In this document: positions 1 through 7,055 of the stretch, one piece after another | Numbering within the stretch: the first letter of the stretch is position 1 | Layout: each line of letters begins with the position of its first letter | NCBI GenBank assembly: GCA_049680625.1 | Contig: JBAUID010000059.1 | Span: 1 to 8,372, forward strand | Direction of reading: 5' to 3' | DNA length: 8,372 nucleotides | Source: JAUIAI01 sp049680625 | GTDB lineage: Bacteria > Pseudomonadota > Gammaproteobacteria > Burkholderiales > Burkholderiaceae_E | Translations under genes and position numbers: made by a program | The notes under the pieces: model-generated | The model's input: only the letters and a program-made list of their open reading frames with translations | Databases searched by the model: none | Told to the model about the DNA's origin: nothing

Positions 1-126
1 CCGGTTGCTGAGTTCTGCGCGGATCACGGGTTATGGGGGCCGTTGGCCGGCGATAAACGTCTCGAGGCTGGAGTTCGCAACGCTGCTGAACGAGTCGGGC
101 AATTTTTGCGCACGCGGGATAGTTAG
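1..126 (+). CDS. C-terminal end of an unidentified protein (5' end outside window)
   Basis: The first reading frame is open from the window edge for 41 codons and stops at TAG 124-126. The peptide ends in residues such as GLWGPLAGDKRLEAGVR and closes with a charged helix-like tail (AAERVGQFLRTRDS), as expected for the C-terminus of a soluble protein. Codon use is ordinary for this GC-rich neighbourhood. The gene runs towards the ene-reductase on the other strand, and the two stop codons are about 73 bp apart. No clear intrinsic terminator lies between them, only a short GGCT-TT-AGCC palindrome at 196-205. The family cannot be named from this fragment; a small flavin- or nucleotide-binding oxidoreductase is a guess only. 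Confidence 0.5.
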   Translation, partial: PVAEFCADHGLWGPLAGDKRLEAGVRNAAERVGQFLRTRDS

Positions 127-199
127 CCAGTCGCAAGTTTGGCATATAGATCAACAAAATTAACCGAGACGGTCGCCGTGGTTAGCGGTCGCTTTGGCT

Positions 200-1399
200 T
201 TAGCCTTGCGGGTTAACGAGCCTGGTCAAACCCGGGTCAACCGGGCCCGACTGTTGTTCAAGCAGTTTTTGCGCTTGCTCAGCGCGTCGCCTTAGACGAA
301 ACGCATAGTCAGGGGGTTGAACCGCCCAGGGGTCAGATAGCCCGAGGTGGCGCGCGGCGCGTAAAGGCCAGCCAGGGTCGGCCATCAGTTCGTGGGCCAT
401 GGCAATGATGTCAGCCTGCTCTTGTTGCAGGATGCCTTCTGCCTGCCGTGCTTCGGTAATCATGCCAACGGCAACCACCGGAATGTCTGCCTCGGCCCGC
501 ACCCGGCTGGCAAACGGCAAATGAAACCCCGGGGTGCGGATGACACGAGGCATATCGGTCGACCCGATGATGCCGCCGGATGAGCAGTCGATAACATCAA
601 CCCCGACAGCCTTAAGCTCAATAGCCAATGCGACGGTATCGTCCATATTCCAGACCCCGCCTTGACCGTCAACGCAGGAAACACGGACAAATAAGGGTTT
701 GTGTGCGGGCCAGGCTGCGCGCACCGCCTCACACAGTTCAAGGGCGAACCGCATCCGGTTCGAACGGCTGCCGCCGTATTGATCAGTGCGCTGGTTTGAT
801 AACGGAGACAGGAACTGATGGATCAGGTAGCCGTGTGCCGCGTGAATTTCCAGGATATCGAAGTCGGCATCTTCGGCCCGACGGGTTGCGATGACCCAGT
901 CGTCGATACAACTTGTGATTTGTGCAGTTGTCATCGGCGCCGGCGCCGGCCAGCCAGACTCGTGCGGGATGTTGCTGGCCGAATAGCACTGCCACGGTGG
1001 CGTGCCGTTGACCGCATCGGTTTCAAGTAGCGGGCGCCAGTCAAGCATTGCACCGGCGTTCGACCCCTTACGGCCACTATGGCCGAGTTGGATTGCGGCC
1101 GTGGCGCCATGACTATGCAAGAACTGGTTGATGCGTCGGTATGCCGCGGTGTGTTCGTCGTGATACAGGCCGGCGCAGTGCCAGGTTTTTCGGCCCTCAG
1201 CACTGACTGCTGTTTCTTCGTGAAAGATAAGGCCGGCGCCACCAATCGCAAATTGGCCGAGATGAACCAGATGCCAGTCACCCGGCCCGCCCTGATCATC
1301 CGAGCGGTACTGGCACATCGGAGACACCATGATGCGGTTCTTCACCTGCACGTTACGAAGTTGAATTGGGCTGAATAGTTTAGGCGCGGCCTCGGTCAT
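200..1399 (-). CDS. NADH:flavin oxidoreductase / Old Yellow Enzyme family ene-reductase (YqjM/NamA-like)
   Basis: This is a 399-residue FMN-dependent TIM-barrel oxidoreductase, expected to use NAD(P)H to reduce activated C=C bonds in the cytoplasm. The N-terminus has the family pattern LFSPIQLRNVQVKNRI. It is followed by SPMCQY at 26-31, where Cys29 and Tyr31 match the flavin-tuning Cys26 and Tyr28 of Bacillus YqjM. The substrate-binding pair is in HAAHGY (His186, His189, Tyr191), followed by the hallmark HQFLSPLSNQRTDQYGGS. These features place it in the 'thermophilic-like' YqjM branch. It is about 60 residues longer than YqjM (338), with an insertion around 125-150 and a C-terminal extension after about 355. 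The phosphate-binding segment that normally reads x-R-E/x-L reads AHELMADP (His336 where Arg is usual). The start ATG is preceded by TAGAGA, a weak ribosome site. It is divergent from the CinA-like gene. The natural substrate is unknown. Confidence 0.93.
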   Translation of the reverse strand: MTEAAPKLFSPIQLRNVQVKNRIMVSPMCQYRSDDQGGPGDWHLVHLGQFAIGGAGLIFHEETAVSAEGRKTWHCAGLYHDEHTAAYRRINQFLHSHGATAAIQLGHSGRKGSNAGAMLDWRPLLETDAVNGTPPWQCYSASNIPHESGWPAPAPMTTAQITSCIDDWVIATRRAEDADFDILEIHAAHGYLIHQFLSPLSNQRTDQYGGSRSNRMRFALELCEAVRAAWPAHKPLFVRVSCVDGQGGVWNMDDTVALAIELKAVGVDVIDCSSGGIIGSTDMPRVIRTPGFHLPFASRVRAEADIPVVAVGMITEARQAEGILQQEQADIIAMAHELMADPGWPLRAARHLGLSDPWAVQPPDYAFRLRRRAEQAQKLLEQQSGPVDPGLTRLVNPQG

Positions 1400-1562
1400 A
1401 ATTCTCTACCCAAAATCTGGCTGTTATGGTTAGCAATATCGGTTGGCATTCTCGACTGTTGACCCCAGCTTGCAACATTGGATGAGTACCGTCAATCATT
1501 CCGATGAAGCTTTCCTAAGGACGTACACTTGGATGCATTCCCATTGTGAACAGAGAATAGTG

Positions 1563-2060
1563 ATGACCCATCCGACTCAATTGACCGAAGCTGGCGAAGC
1601 CGTTGCGCAGTTATTAAGACAGAACAAACAAACCGTCGCGGTTGCTGAATCTTCTACTGGCGGATTAATCAGCGCGTCATTGTTGTCCATTCCGGGGGCG
1701 TCTGAATATTTCCTTGGCGGTTCGGTGGTTTACACCATGCAGTCGCGTAAGGCCCTACTCGGCGTACGCCGAAATGATGTTGAAGGTCTCGAACCACTGA
1801 CCCGGGAAATGGCGGCAAAATTTGCCGAAATTGCGCGCCTGCAAATGGGCACAACCTGGGGCTTAGCTGAGCTGGGCGCTGCCGGCCCGACCGGCACCCG
1901 TTACGGCCACCCGCCGGGTATCAGCGTTGTTGCCGTTGACGGGCCGGTGAAAACCTCGATCATGGTTGAGACGGGAAGTCAGGATCGGGAAGAGAATATG
2001 TGGGTCTTTACCCGCCGCGCCCTGGCTTTGCTGGCCGAAGCGATTGAATCGAAGCCGTAA
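1563..2060 (+). CDS. CinA C-terminal domain family protein (PncC-like nicotinamide-nucleotide amidohydrolase)
   Basis: This is a stand-alone CinA-C domain of 165 residues, the usual length for this form, without the N-terminal molybdopterin-binding domain of full-length CinA. Characterised relatives (PncC) deamidate NMN to nicotinate mononucleotide in the pyridine-nucleotide salvage cycle. The nucleophile motif AES-TGG is present as AESSTGG at 28-34, with Ser30 the expected catalytic serine. GGSVVYTMQSRKALLGV follows (52-68), with Lys63 at the conserved lysine, and then GAAGPTG at 105-111. The segment TRYGHPPG deviates from the commoner 'GISGPAGP...' form, so a divergent paralogue with another substrate is possible. 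The ATG at 1563 was chosen because GAGA lies 6 nt upstream and the domain begins there; the frame stays open to a TTG at 1443, but the extra 40 codons resemble no family sequence. The gene is divergent from the ene-reductase across about 160 bp. Confidence 0.88.
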   Translation: MTHPTQLTEAGEAVAQLLRQNKQTVAVAESSTGGLISASLLSIPGASEYFLGGSVVYTMQSRKALLGVRRNDVEGLEPLTREMAAKFAEIARLQMGTTWGLAELGAAGPTGTRYGHPPGISVVAVDGPVKTSIMVETGSQDREENMWVFTRRALALLAEAIESKP

Positions 2061-2384
2061 CAGTTCACCGGTGGTCGTGGTGCGTCGTCGCGGGCCGGCA
2101 AGTCAGCGATGGCTTTTGCCGCACACAAGTTCGCTTGCGACAAAAGTCGGGTCTCCCATTAGACGGCCAATTCGTGAGACCTTGTACGGGTTCATATTCA
2201 ACCTCAGTTGTCCGATTAAAGTTCAGGGCAGATCGACGATCAAATGCTTTGCTCGCTACCGAAGTATTGAATTACCGGATGTGCATAACATCGGGTGCCA
2301 GTGATTCTGATGATCCAGCCGCCATAGCTGCTTCGTTGCTTTTCCATAGGTGGTCGCTAACAATACTAATTAAAGCGTGTCCCA
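2061..2384. other. Gene-free stretch between the CinA-like gene and the EamA exporter
   Basis: This interval of about 320 bp has no frame that reads like protein; open frames crossing it are short and have no recognisable motifs. It holds small symmetric elements: the 8-bp palindrome CACCGGTG just after the CinA stop, CGAC-AAAA-GTCG near 2139-2150, and a 6-bp inverted repeat GGTCTC (2150-2155) / GAGACC (2176-2181). None is followed by a T-run, so no intrinsic terminator can be claimed. Near the exporter a TTGCTT (2336-2341) and an AATACT (2362-2367) are 20 bp apart, too far for a good sigma-70 promoter. A promoter for the exporter presumably lies here but cannot be placed. Confidence 0.6.
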
Positions 2385-3326
2385 ATGTCTCAAACACAAA
2401 ACCCGAGTATTGACCTGACGTCCGGCATATTGCTCCTGGGACTGGCGACAGTTTGGGGCGGGTCGTTCTTCTTTGCTGAGATTGCCTTGACGGAGGTCCC
2501 ACCACTAACGATCGCGCTTCATCGAGTTTTCTGGGCAATACCACCGCTTTTATTAATCGTCTGGTGGCGAGGCATACCCGTTCCAAGATCGATTCGGGTT
2601 TGGCTATGTTATTTGGTGATGGGGGCACTGAACAATGCAATACCCTTTTCACTTATTTTCTGGGGCCAAACTAATATGGGCAGCGGTTTGGCTTCAATTC
2701 TTACTGGCACGACGGCGGTTTTTGGGGCCGTTGTCGCGGGTATCTTGCTTGTCGACGAACCGCTGACAGCTCGCAAGATAATGGGTGCTTTATTTGGTCT
2801 CTTTGGCGTGGCAGTGATTATGGGCCTCGACGCACTGAGAAATTTTGATCCGCGCAATCTGGCACAACTTGCGATTTTGGGTGCCGCTTTGTCTTACTCA
2901 TTTGCAGGTGTGTGGGGCAAGACAAAGCTATCGGATTACCCACCGATAATGAACGCGCTTGGGATGTTGCTTGGAGCCACCGTTCTAATGATTCCGGTCG
3001 CCGTTTTCACCGAGGGCCTGCCAGTCCTGTCTTTATCAGGACACGTTTGGGCCTCCCTCCTGGCAGTGGCTACATTGTCGACGGCTGTGGCCTATCTTCT
3101 TTACTTTGAAATTCTCGTGCGAGCGGGATCCGCGAACCTTATGTTGGTGACGCTGTTGATTCCGCCAATAGCAATTGCATTGGCCGTTGTAGTTCTTGGC
3201 GAAAAGATTGGCTATGAAGCCTGGCTTGGATTTGGTCTAATTGCCATCGGGTTAGCCGTTACCGATGGCAGGCTGTTGGATCGCATACGGGATAGATTGA
3301 AGCGAACCGTTCCCTCAGAAACCTAA
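2385..3326 (+). CDS. EamA / DMT-superfamily inner-membrane exporter
   Basis: This is a 313-residue integral membrane protein with the ten-helix architecture of drug/metabolite transporters built from two tandem EamA repeats. Repeat one spans roughly residues 13-146 and repeat two roughly 162-293. Family signatures are visible: LGLATVWGGSFFFAEIAL in helix 1, an Arg in HRVFWAIPPL (helix 2), ILTGTTAVFGAVVAGILLVDEPL ending in the typical E-x-L after helix 4, and in the second half LLIPPIAIALAVVVLGEKIG, the equivalent motif. The C-terminus is short and basic (RDRLKR), predicted cytoplasmic. Relatives export amino acids, metabolites or toxic compounds by proton exchange; the substrate cannot be read from sequence. 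No good Shine-Dalgarno sequence precedes the ATG (only AAAGCG). Two hand-counted 60-base lines inside it gave 27/60 and 30/60 GC, lower than the neighbouring peptidase gene (31/60 and 41/60), which might suggest separate acquisition. The peptidase follows 234 bp downstream. Confidence 0.92.
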   Translation: MSQTQNPSIDLTSGILLLGLATVWGGSFFFAEIALTEVPPLTIALHRVFWAIPPLLLIVWWRGIPVPRSIRVWLCYLVMGALNNAIPFSLIFWGQTNMGSGLASILTGTTAVFGAVVAGILLVDEPLTARKIMGALFGLFGVAVIMGLDALRNFDPRNLAQLAILGAALSYSFAGVWGKTKLSDYPPIMNALGMLLGATVLMIPVAVFTEGLPVLSLSGHVWASLLAVATLSTAVAYLLYFEILVRAGSANLMLVTLLIPPIAIALAVVVLGEKIGYEAWLGFGLIAIGLAVTDGRLLDRIRDRLKRTVPSET

Positions 3327-3511
3327 TGGTCAATCACGACAGCCGCACTGATCGCCAGCACCGCCAACATGATTGGAGTGTCGACGGTGTTGATGCGTAG
3401 CGCCCGGCGCTGAATTACTGCATCCGTGTCGATCGAATCAGACGATCGCCGATACCATGACAATTGGGCCAGTAGTCGTTGTTCCGTCTTTGTACCGTTG
3501 CCGTAATCGGC
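3323..3511 (-). other. Possible small membrane-anchored ORF or gene remnant, antisense in the intergenic gap
   Basis: On the minus strand the gap between exporter and peptidase carries an open frame of 62 codons. It runs from just after a TAA (3514-3512) to a TAG at 3325-3323 that overlaps the exporter's stop. The peptide ends in a plausible single membrane helix, PIMLAVLAISAAVVI, followed by DH, and before that carries charged stretches such as QRRALRINTVD. The only in-frame ATG is late (before LAVLAIS); an upstream TTG would give 46 residues but lacks a ribosome site. It could be a tail-anchored small protein with a weak start, the degraded 3' end of a lost gene, or chance. No family is recognised. 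Confidence 0.2.
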
Positions 3512-3560
3512 TTATCAAGTTAGGCTCAGCATTCAACATCAGCACCACCCGGAGAATTCA

Positions 3561-5051
3561 ATGGCGAGTCGCATTTTTATTGCTGGTTTCAAGCACGAGA
3601 CCAATACGTTCTCAACCTTGCCAACGGACCTGGCTGCCTATCGGGCAAGAGCATTACATTTTGATGCCGAGATTGTGCCCACGTATAGCGGCACTAATAC
3701 CGAAATTGGCGGCTTTCTGGCCGCTTGCAAGCGCAATGGCTGGACACCGGTACCCAGCGTGGTCGCCGATGCCACGCCATCGGGCAAGGTCAGCGTCGAA
3801 GCTTATGACGCGATCAGCCAGCACTTGCTGACCACACTCGAGAAGAGTCAGCCCGTCAATGCCGTGCTGCTGCAATTACATGGGGCGATGGTCGTCGAGG
3901 GCAGGGCGGATGGGCAGGCTGATTTGCTTGAGCAAATACGCTTCAGGGTAGGCTCCGATGTACCAATCGCCGTGAGCCTGGACTTGCATGCGAACGTGAG
4001 TGACAAACTGGCGTCGCTTTGCGACATTATGGTGAGTTATCGGTCTTACCCCCATACCGACCAGGGTGAGACCGGCGAACGATGCGCGGCATTGCTGGCC
4101 CGCATGATGGCCGGGGAAATTAAACCCGCGACGTCAGTGGCGCGTCGTCCACAGCTCGACGGGGTCGATCATGGCCGGACCACCAGCCCTGGTGCAATGC
4201 TCGACGCGATTGCCAAAGGAGATGCGCTGTGCAAACAGCACGGGTTTTACGATTGTTCGATCAACGCTGGATTTCCCTGGGCCGATGTCTACGACAGCGG
4301 TCCTTCAGTGCTGATCACCGCTGAAAAAAATAACCCGCACGTTGATGCGGCAATAAACGAAATAGCGGATTTCATCTGGAGCACGCGTGGGCAGATCACC
4401 GTGCAACATGTTGATGCCGCCGAGGCCATTGCCCAGGCCCGGCAACTGGCGAACCCGGGCAAACCGTTTGTCATTGCAGATTTTGCAGACAACCCCGGCG
4501 GTGGCGGTTACGGTGACTCAACCGGCTTGTTACGTGCGCTGATTAATGCTGACCTGCAAGACGTTGCGTACTCTTCTTTGTTCGATCCCGCCAGCGTAGC
4601 GACATGCCAAACAGCCGGCGTCGGCGCCCAGCTCGAATTGGCTATCGGTGGCAAGTGCGCGCCAGCGCTCGGTGCGCCTGTCGTTGTGCAAGCCGTTGTC
4701 CAGAGCCTGCATGACGGACAGCTTGTTTTGCAGGGGCCCATGTCCACCGGACTAACCGTGAGCCTTGGCGATTCGGCGGTCATCAAAGCGGGCGGTGTTC
4801 AGATTGTACTGGTTAGTAACCGTGCGCAAAACTACGATCGGCAATTCTTCAGTGCTTTTGGTATCGACCCGGTTGCACAGCAAGTGCTTTGCGTAAAGTC
4901 AGCCCAGCATTTTCGTGCCGACTACGGCCCGATTGCCAGTGGCATTGCCGTGGTGGATGAAGGCGGCGGCATTTGTTCACACCGACTCGACAAGCTTCAG
5001 TATCAACACGTGCGGCGCCCGATCTGGCCACTGGATACTTTTGAATCGTGA
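3561..5051 (+). CDS. M81 family metallopeptidase (MlrC / microcystinase C-like)
   Basis: This is a 496-residue zinc metallopeptidase of MEROPS family M81, whose founding member MlrC cleaves the linearised peptides from microcystin breakdown; most homologues occur in bacteria with no link to microcystin and probably act on other small or modified peptides. The N-terminal DUF1485 domain (about 1-295) shows HETNTFS at 12-18, LHGAMV at 106-111, SLDLHANVS at 139-147 (Asp141 and His143 likely metal ligands), YPHTDQGETG at 163-172 (His165 likely ligand) and INAGFPWADV at 234-243. The C-terminal MlrC domain begins near 300 with FVIADFADNPGGGGYGDST and ends with RPIWPLD. The protein is full length with all expected motifs. 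Its ATG is preceded by GGAG 6 nt upstream, a strong ribosome site. No signal peptide is seen, so it is probably cytoplasmic. The upstream exporter is on the same strand but 234 bp away, so co-transcription is uncertain. Confidence 0.95.
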   Translation: MASRIFIAGFKHETNTFSTLPTDLAAYRARALHFDAEIVPTYSGTNTEIGGFLAACKRNGWTPVPSVVADATPSGKVSVEAYDAISQHLLTTLEKSQPVNAVLLQLHGAMVVEGRADGQADLLEQIRFRVGSDVPIAVSLDLHANVSDKLASLCDIMVSYRSYPHTDQGETGERCAALLARMMAGEIKPATSVARRPQLDGVDHGRTTSPGAMLDAIAKGDALCKQHGFYDCSINAGFPWADVYDSGPSVLITAEKNNPHVDAAINEIADFIWSTRGQITVQHVDAAEAIAQARQLANPGKPFVIADFADNPGGGGYGDSTGLLRALINADLQDVAYSSLFDPASVATCQTAGVGAQLELAIGGKCAPALGAPVVVQAVVQSLHDGQLVLQGPMSTGLTVSLGDSAVIKAGGVQIVLVSNRAQNYDRQFFSAFGIDPVAQQVLCVKSAQHFRADYGPIASGIAVVDEGGGICSHRLDKLQYQHVRRPIWPLDTFES

Positions 5052-5119
5052 AGATGTAGCCTGGATGAATAGCCATTTATTAGTACTAAGGGGGTTCTCA
5101 GAGTTCGTTTTTTACACAT

Positions 5120-5137
5120 TGTGAAAAGTTAGTCACA
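5120..5137. promoter_or_regulatory. CRP-like inverted repeat (TGTGA-N8-TCACA) upstream of the lipoprotein gene
   Basis: The half-sites TGTGA (5120-5124) and TCACA (5133-5137) form a perfect inverted repeat separated by 8 bp. The CRP/FNR-type consensus for CRP is the same pair of half-sites separated by 6 bp, so the spacing is wrong by two and binding would be expected to be weak. It lies about 80 bp before the lipoprotein start and just before the left arm of the start-codon inverted repeat. No convincing -35/-10 pair was found next to it; TTTACA (5111-5116) lacks a good partner. Confidence 0.2.
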
Positions 5138-5138
5138 T

Positions 5139-5230
5139 GCAGTGTCGCATTGGCCCAGTAATATTTACTGTCCGAGAATAGCAATCGTCTAGTCAACCCA
5201 GGTGGCACATACTAAATAATGCGACACTGT
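5139..5230 (+). promoter_or_regulatory. Long-range inverted repeat that would sequester the lipoprotein start codon
   Basis: CAGTGTCGCATT (5140-5151) is the exact reverse complement of AATGCGACACTG (5218-5229), and a G-U pair extends it at each end (5139/5230 and 5152/5217). The right arm contains the whole ATG of the lipoprotein gene and its first codons. In an mRNA beginning upstream of 5139 this would be a 14-pair stem closing a loop of about 64 nt. The likely ribosome site AGGTGG (5200-5205) sits in the loop, as does a second small hairpin, CAGTAA-TAT-TTACTG (5156-5170). The repeat is read directly; a role in translational control is inference. A promoter inside the loop would exclude the left arm from the transcript. 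Confidence 0.5.
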
Positions 5231-7006
5231 TTCTTTCTTGTACTGCTGTTCTCTGCTTTGCTTGCCGGGTGTGGCGGGGGCTCAGGTTTGTCAACCGAAC
5301 CGCGAAGTCTGTTGCCGGCGTACTCCGAGGAAATCGAGCCGTCCGGCGAGCGCATCGATTTGCGAGCTCAGAACTACTTCCCCGCGTCACTCGGGGATAC
5401 CTGGACTTACACCAGAGAAGTTCATGGCAATTCCATACTGGACTCGGAAACCGACCTCAGTACAACGGCGACCCGCGCAGTCACTCAGGCGCAAGACAAC
5501 GACTTCAGCATAACGGAAAGTACAGAGCGCAAGAGCGAGACTGTCCGTTACACCCGAGGTCCGGCTGGCATTACAGCCCTTACGCCTCTCGCCGGTATCT
5601 TTCCCGACCCTGTCAGCGAGCTGGTTGGCGATCTGCTTGAGTACCCGGAGCCGTTCTTTCCAGAGGGAAGCGTCTCGCAGTCCTATCGGCAGGGGGAATG
5701 GCCCGAAGACCTGGACGGTGATAATCGACCAGACAGTTTCCAGATTGAAATTGAACGCAGACTGGTCGGTTTCCACACCTTGGTGAGACCCAACGATGTG
5801 TTGACCGATGTCGCTCACTTTGCGATAACTACCAGGCTTCGGCTATTACCATCCGACGGCCATCTTCCTGAATTGGAAGCGACGTTCCGGGAGCTGACCT
5901 GGTGGGCCCCCGGCATTGGGCTTGTGCAAGCGGGCCGTCAACTGACGGTAGGTTCGTTTGAAGAAACTGAAATTCTCAAAATTTCCAGCGCTACCGTCTC
6001 TGGAGATTCGGTTTATCCGCGAGCAATTGACGGAACGGTGCTGAAAGTTGCGCTCGAACACGTCGACCTGGTGTTTGATCCGGTGCGCAGCCAATACTAC
6101 GCATCGATCCCAGCCAATAGCGACAACTATCCGAGTCTGATCGTATCCATTGACGCCCAAACCGGTGCGCTGAGCACGCCAGTGAGAACTCTACCCGGAG
6201 ACCCGGGGCCGATTGCCATCGCACACGATTCCAGCGCATTGTTCGTGGCGGTGAATGGATCAGGTGATATCGTCAAGTATCAACTACCCGACTGGCAAGA
6301 GTTATGGCGCGTTCGATTGCCCCGCATTGAAACCGGTGGCCGCTTTGTCCAAATGTTTGCCGCGCGGCTTGCAGCCTCACCCACCGATTCAGACGCTGTC
6401 GTCGTTTCGATGCTCGAGCCAAACACGTCGGCATGGCATGGCGGCGTTGCCCTGGTTAAAGCTGGGGTTTTACAGCAACAAATGACGCAGACGAACCGCA
6501 GTAATTTGATCGAGTTTGACCCCAGTGGTACCCACTTGTACAGCATCTCGGACAACAGCCTGCACGAAATCAGTGTTACGCCTGATGGGCTGGTTGAGTC
6601 ACGGTCTGTGGGCTTTACGGAGGGTGGTCGCTCGGATCTGGCGATTTCTTCGCGTGGCATCATTCAATACGACCGGTTGTTCAGCACGTTTGATTTGTCA
6701 TTTATTGGTCGTGCGAATGTAAACGCCGGTATGTGTCGCCAGTTAAGTCAGACTCACCGCTGGCTTTGCCTGGATCACAACGACGGTACAACCAATCCCC
6801 CCAGGCTTCCCCGCACTTTGTCCGTTGTTGACCCCGACACATTCGCGACTATCTATCAACCCGTGTACGAGCGGGGCAGTGAAATAACCTTGTTCAGCGA
6901 AATTGTGCCCGGGCCGCCGGGTCAGGTGGCGTTGAGAATTCTGCCGGATGCGCAGCACCCGATAGAGCCTGGGTTATGGATTTATTCGAGCCCATTACTG
7001 CAATGA
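5219..7006 (+). CDS. Predicted lipoprotein with N-terminal beta-rich domain and C-terminal propeller-like repeats
   Basis: This is a 595-residue exported lipoprotein. Residues 1-18 form a signal peptide with lipobox LAGC and acylated Cys18, followed by a Gly-rich linker (GGGSG). Residues about 52-250 resemble proteins of the type 'YFPxxxGxxWxY...W(W)APGIGLV' (YFPASLGDTWTY at 53-64, TWWAPGIGLVQAG at 227-239). That domain holds a DLDGDNRPD loop (164-172), an EF-hand/dockerin-like calcium site pattern. Residues about 280-595 look like a YncE-type beta-propeller, with repeating strand patterns such as LIVSIDAQTGAL, ALFVAVNGSGDIVKYQL, HLYSISDNSLHEISV and LSVVDPDTFATIY. Cys506 and Cys517 could form a disulfide. 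The location is the periplasmic face of the inner or outer membrane; no Asp at +2 argues against inner-membrane retention. AGGTGG lies 13 nt before the ATG, longer than ideal, and the ATG lies in the inverted repeat described separately. The function is unknown. Confidence 0.85.
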   Translation: MRHCFFLVLLFSALLAGCGGGSGLSTEPRSLLPAYSEEIEPSGERIDLRAQNYFPASLGDTWTYTREVHGNSILDSETDLSTTATRAVTQAQDNDFSITESTERKSETVRYTRGPAGITALTPLAGIFPDPVSELVGDLLEYPEPFFPEGSVSQSYRQGEWPEDLDGDNRPDSFQIEIERRLVGFHTLVRPNDVLTDVAHFAITTRLRLLPSDGHLPELEATFRELTWWAPGIGLVQAGRQLTVGSFEETEILKISSATVSGDSVYPRAIDGTVLKVALEHVDLVFDPVRSQYYASIPANSDNYPSLIVSIDAQTGALSTPVRTLPGDPGPIAIAHDSSALFVAVNGSGDIVKYQLPDWQELWRVRLPRIETGGRFVQMFAARLAASPTDSDAVVVSMLEPNTSAWHGGVALVKAGVLQQQMTQTNRSNLIEFDPSGTHLYSISDNSLHEISVTPDGLVESRSVGFTEGGRSDLAISSRGIIQYDRLFSTFDLSFIGRANVNAGMCRQLSQTHRWLCLDHNDGTTNPPRLPRTLSVVDPDTFATIYQPVYERGSEITLFSEIVPGPPGQVALRILPDAQHPIEPGLWIYSSPLLQ

Positions 7007-7055
7007 CCGACAACATGCCTGAGCACAGATATTAAGACTTGGCGGGCCGACTTGG

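Noticed and set aside
392..1378. Several plus- and minus-strand open frames inside the ene-reductase gene
   Set aside because: They are Arg/Pro/His-rich translations opposite or out of frame with a clear enzyme gene in GC-rich DNA, with no independent support.
1443..1562. N-terminal extension of the CinA-like protein from a TTG at 1443
   Set aside because: The extra 40 residues have no family resemblance and the TTG lacks a ribosome site. ATG 1563 has GAGA at a good distance and gives the usual domain length.
2150..2181. GGTCTC / GAGACC inverted repeat as a terminator of the CinA-like gene
   Set aside because: There are only six pairs around a 20-base loop with no following T-run.
2336..2367. 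TTGCTT and AATACT as a promoter for the EamA exporter
   Set aside because: The spacing of 20 bp is outside the normal 16-18 range and both boxes are only 4 of 6.
3457..3831. 124-codon plus-strand frame running into the peptidase gene
   Set aside because: It overlaps the well-supported M81 gene in another frame, has no ribosome site and no recognisable motif.
5090..5113. Intrinsic terminator after the M81 gene ending in TTTTTT (5108-5113)
   Set aside because: The only stem before the T-run is CTC-A-GAG, three pairs around one base, too weak to terminate transcription.
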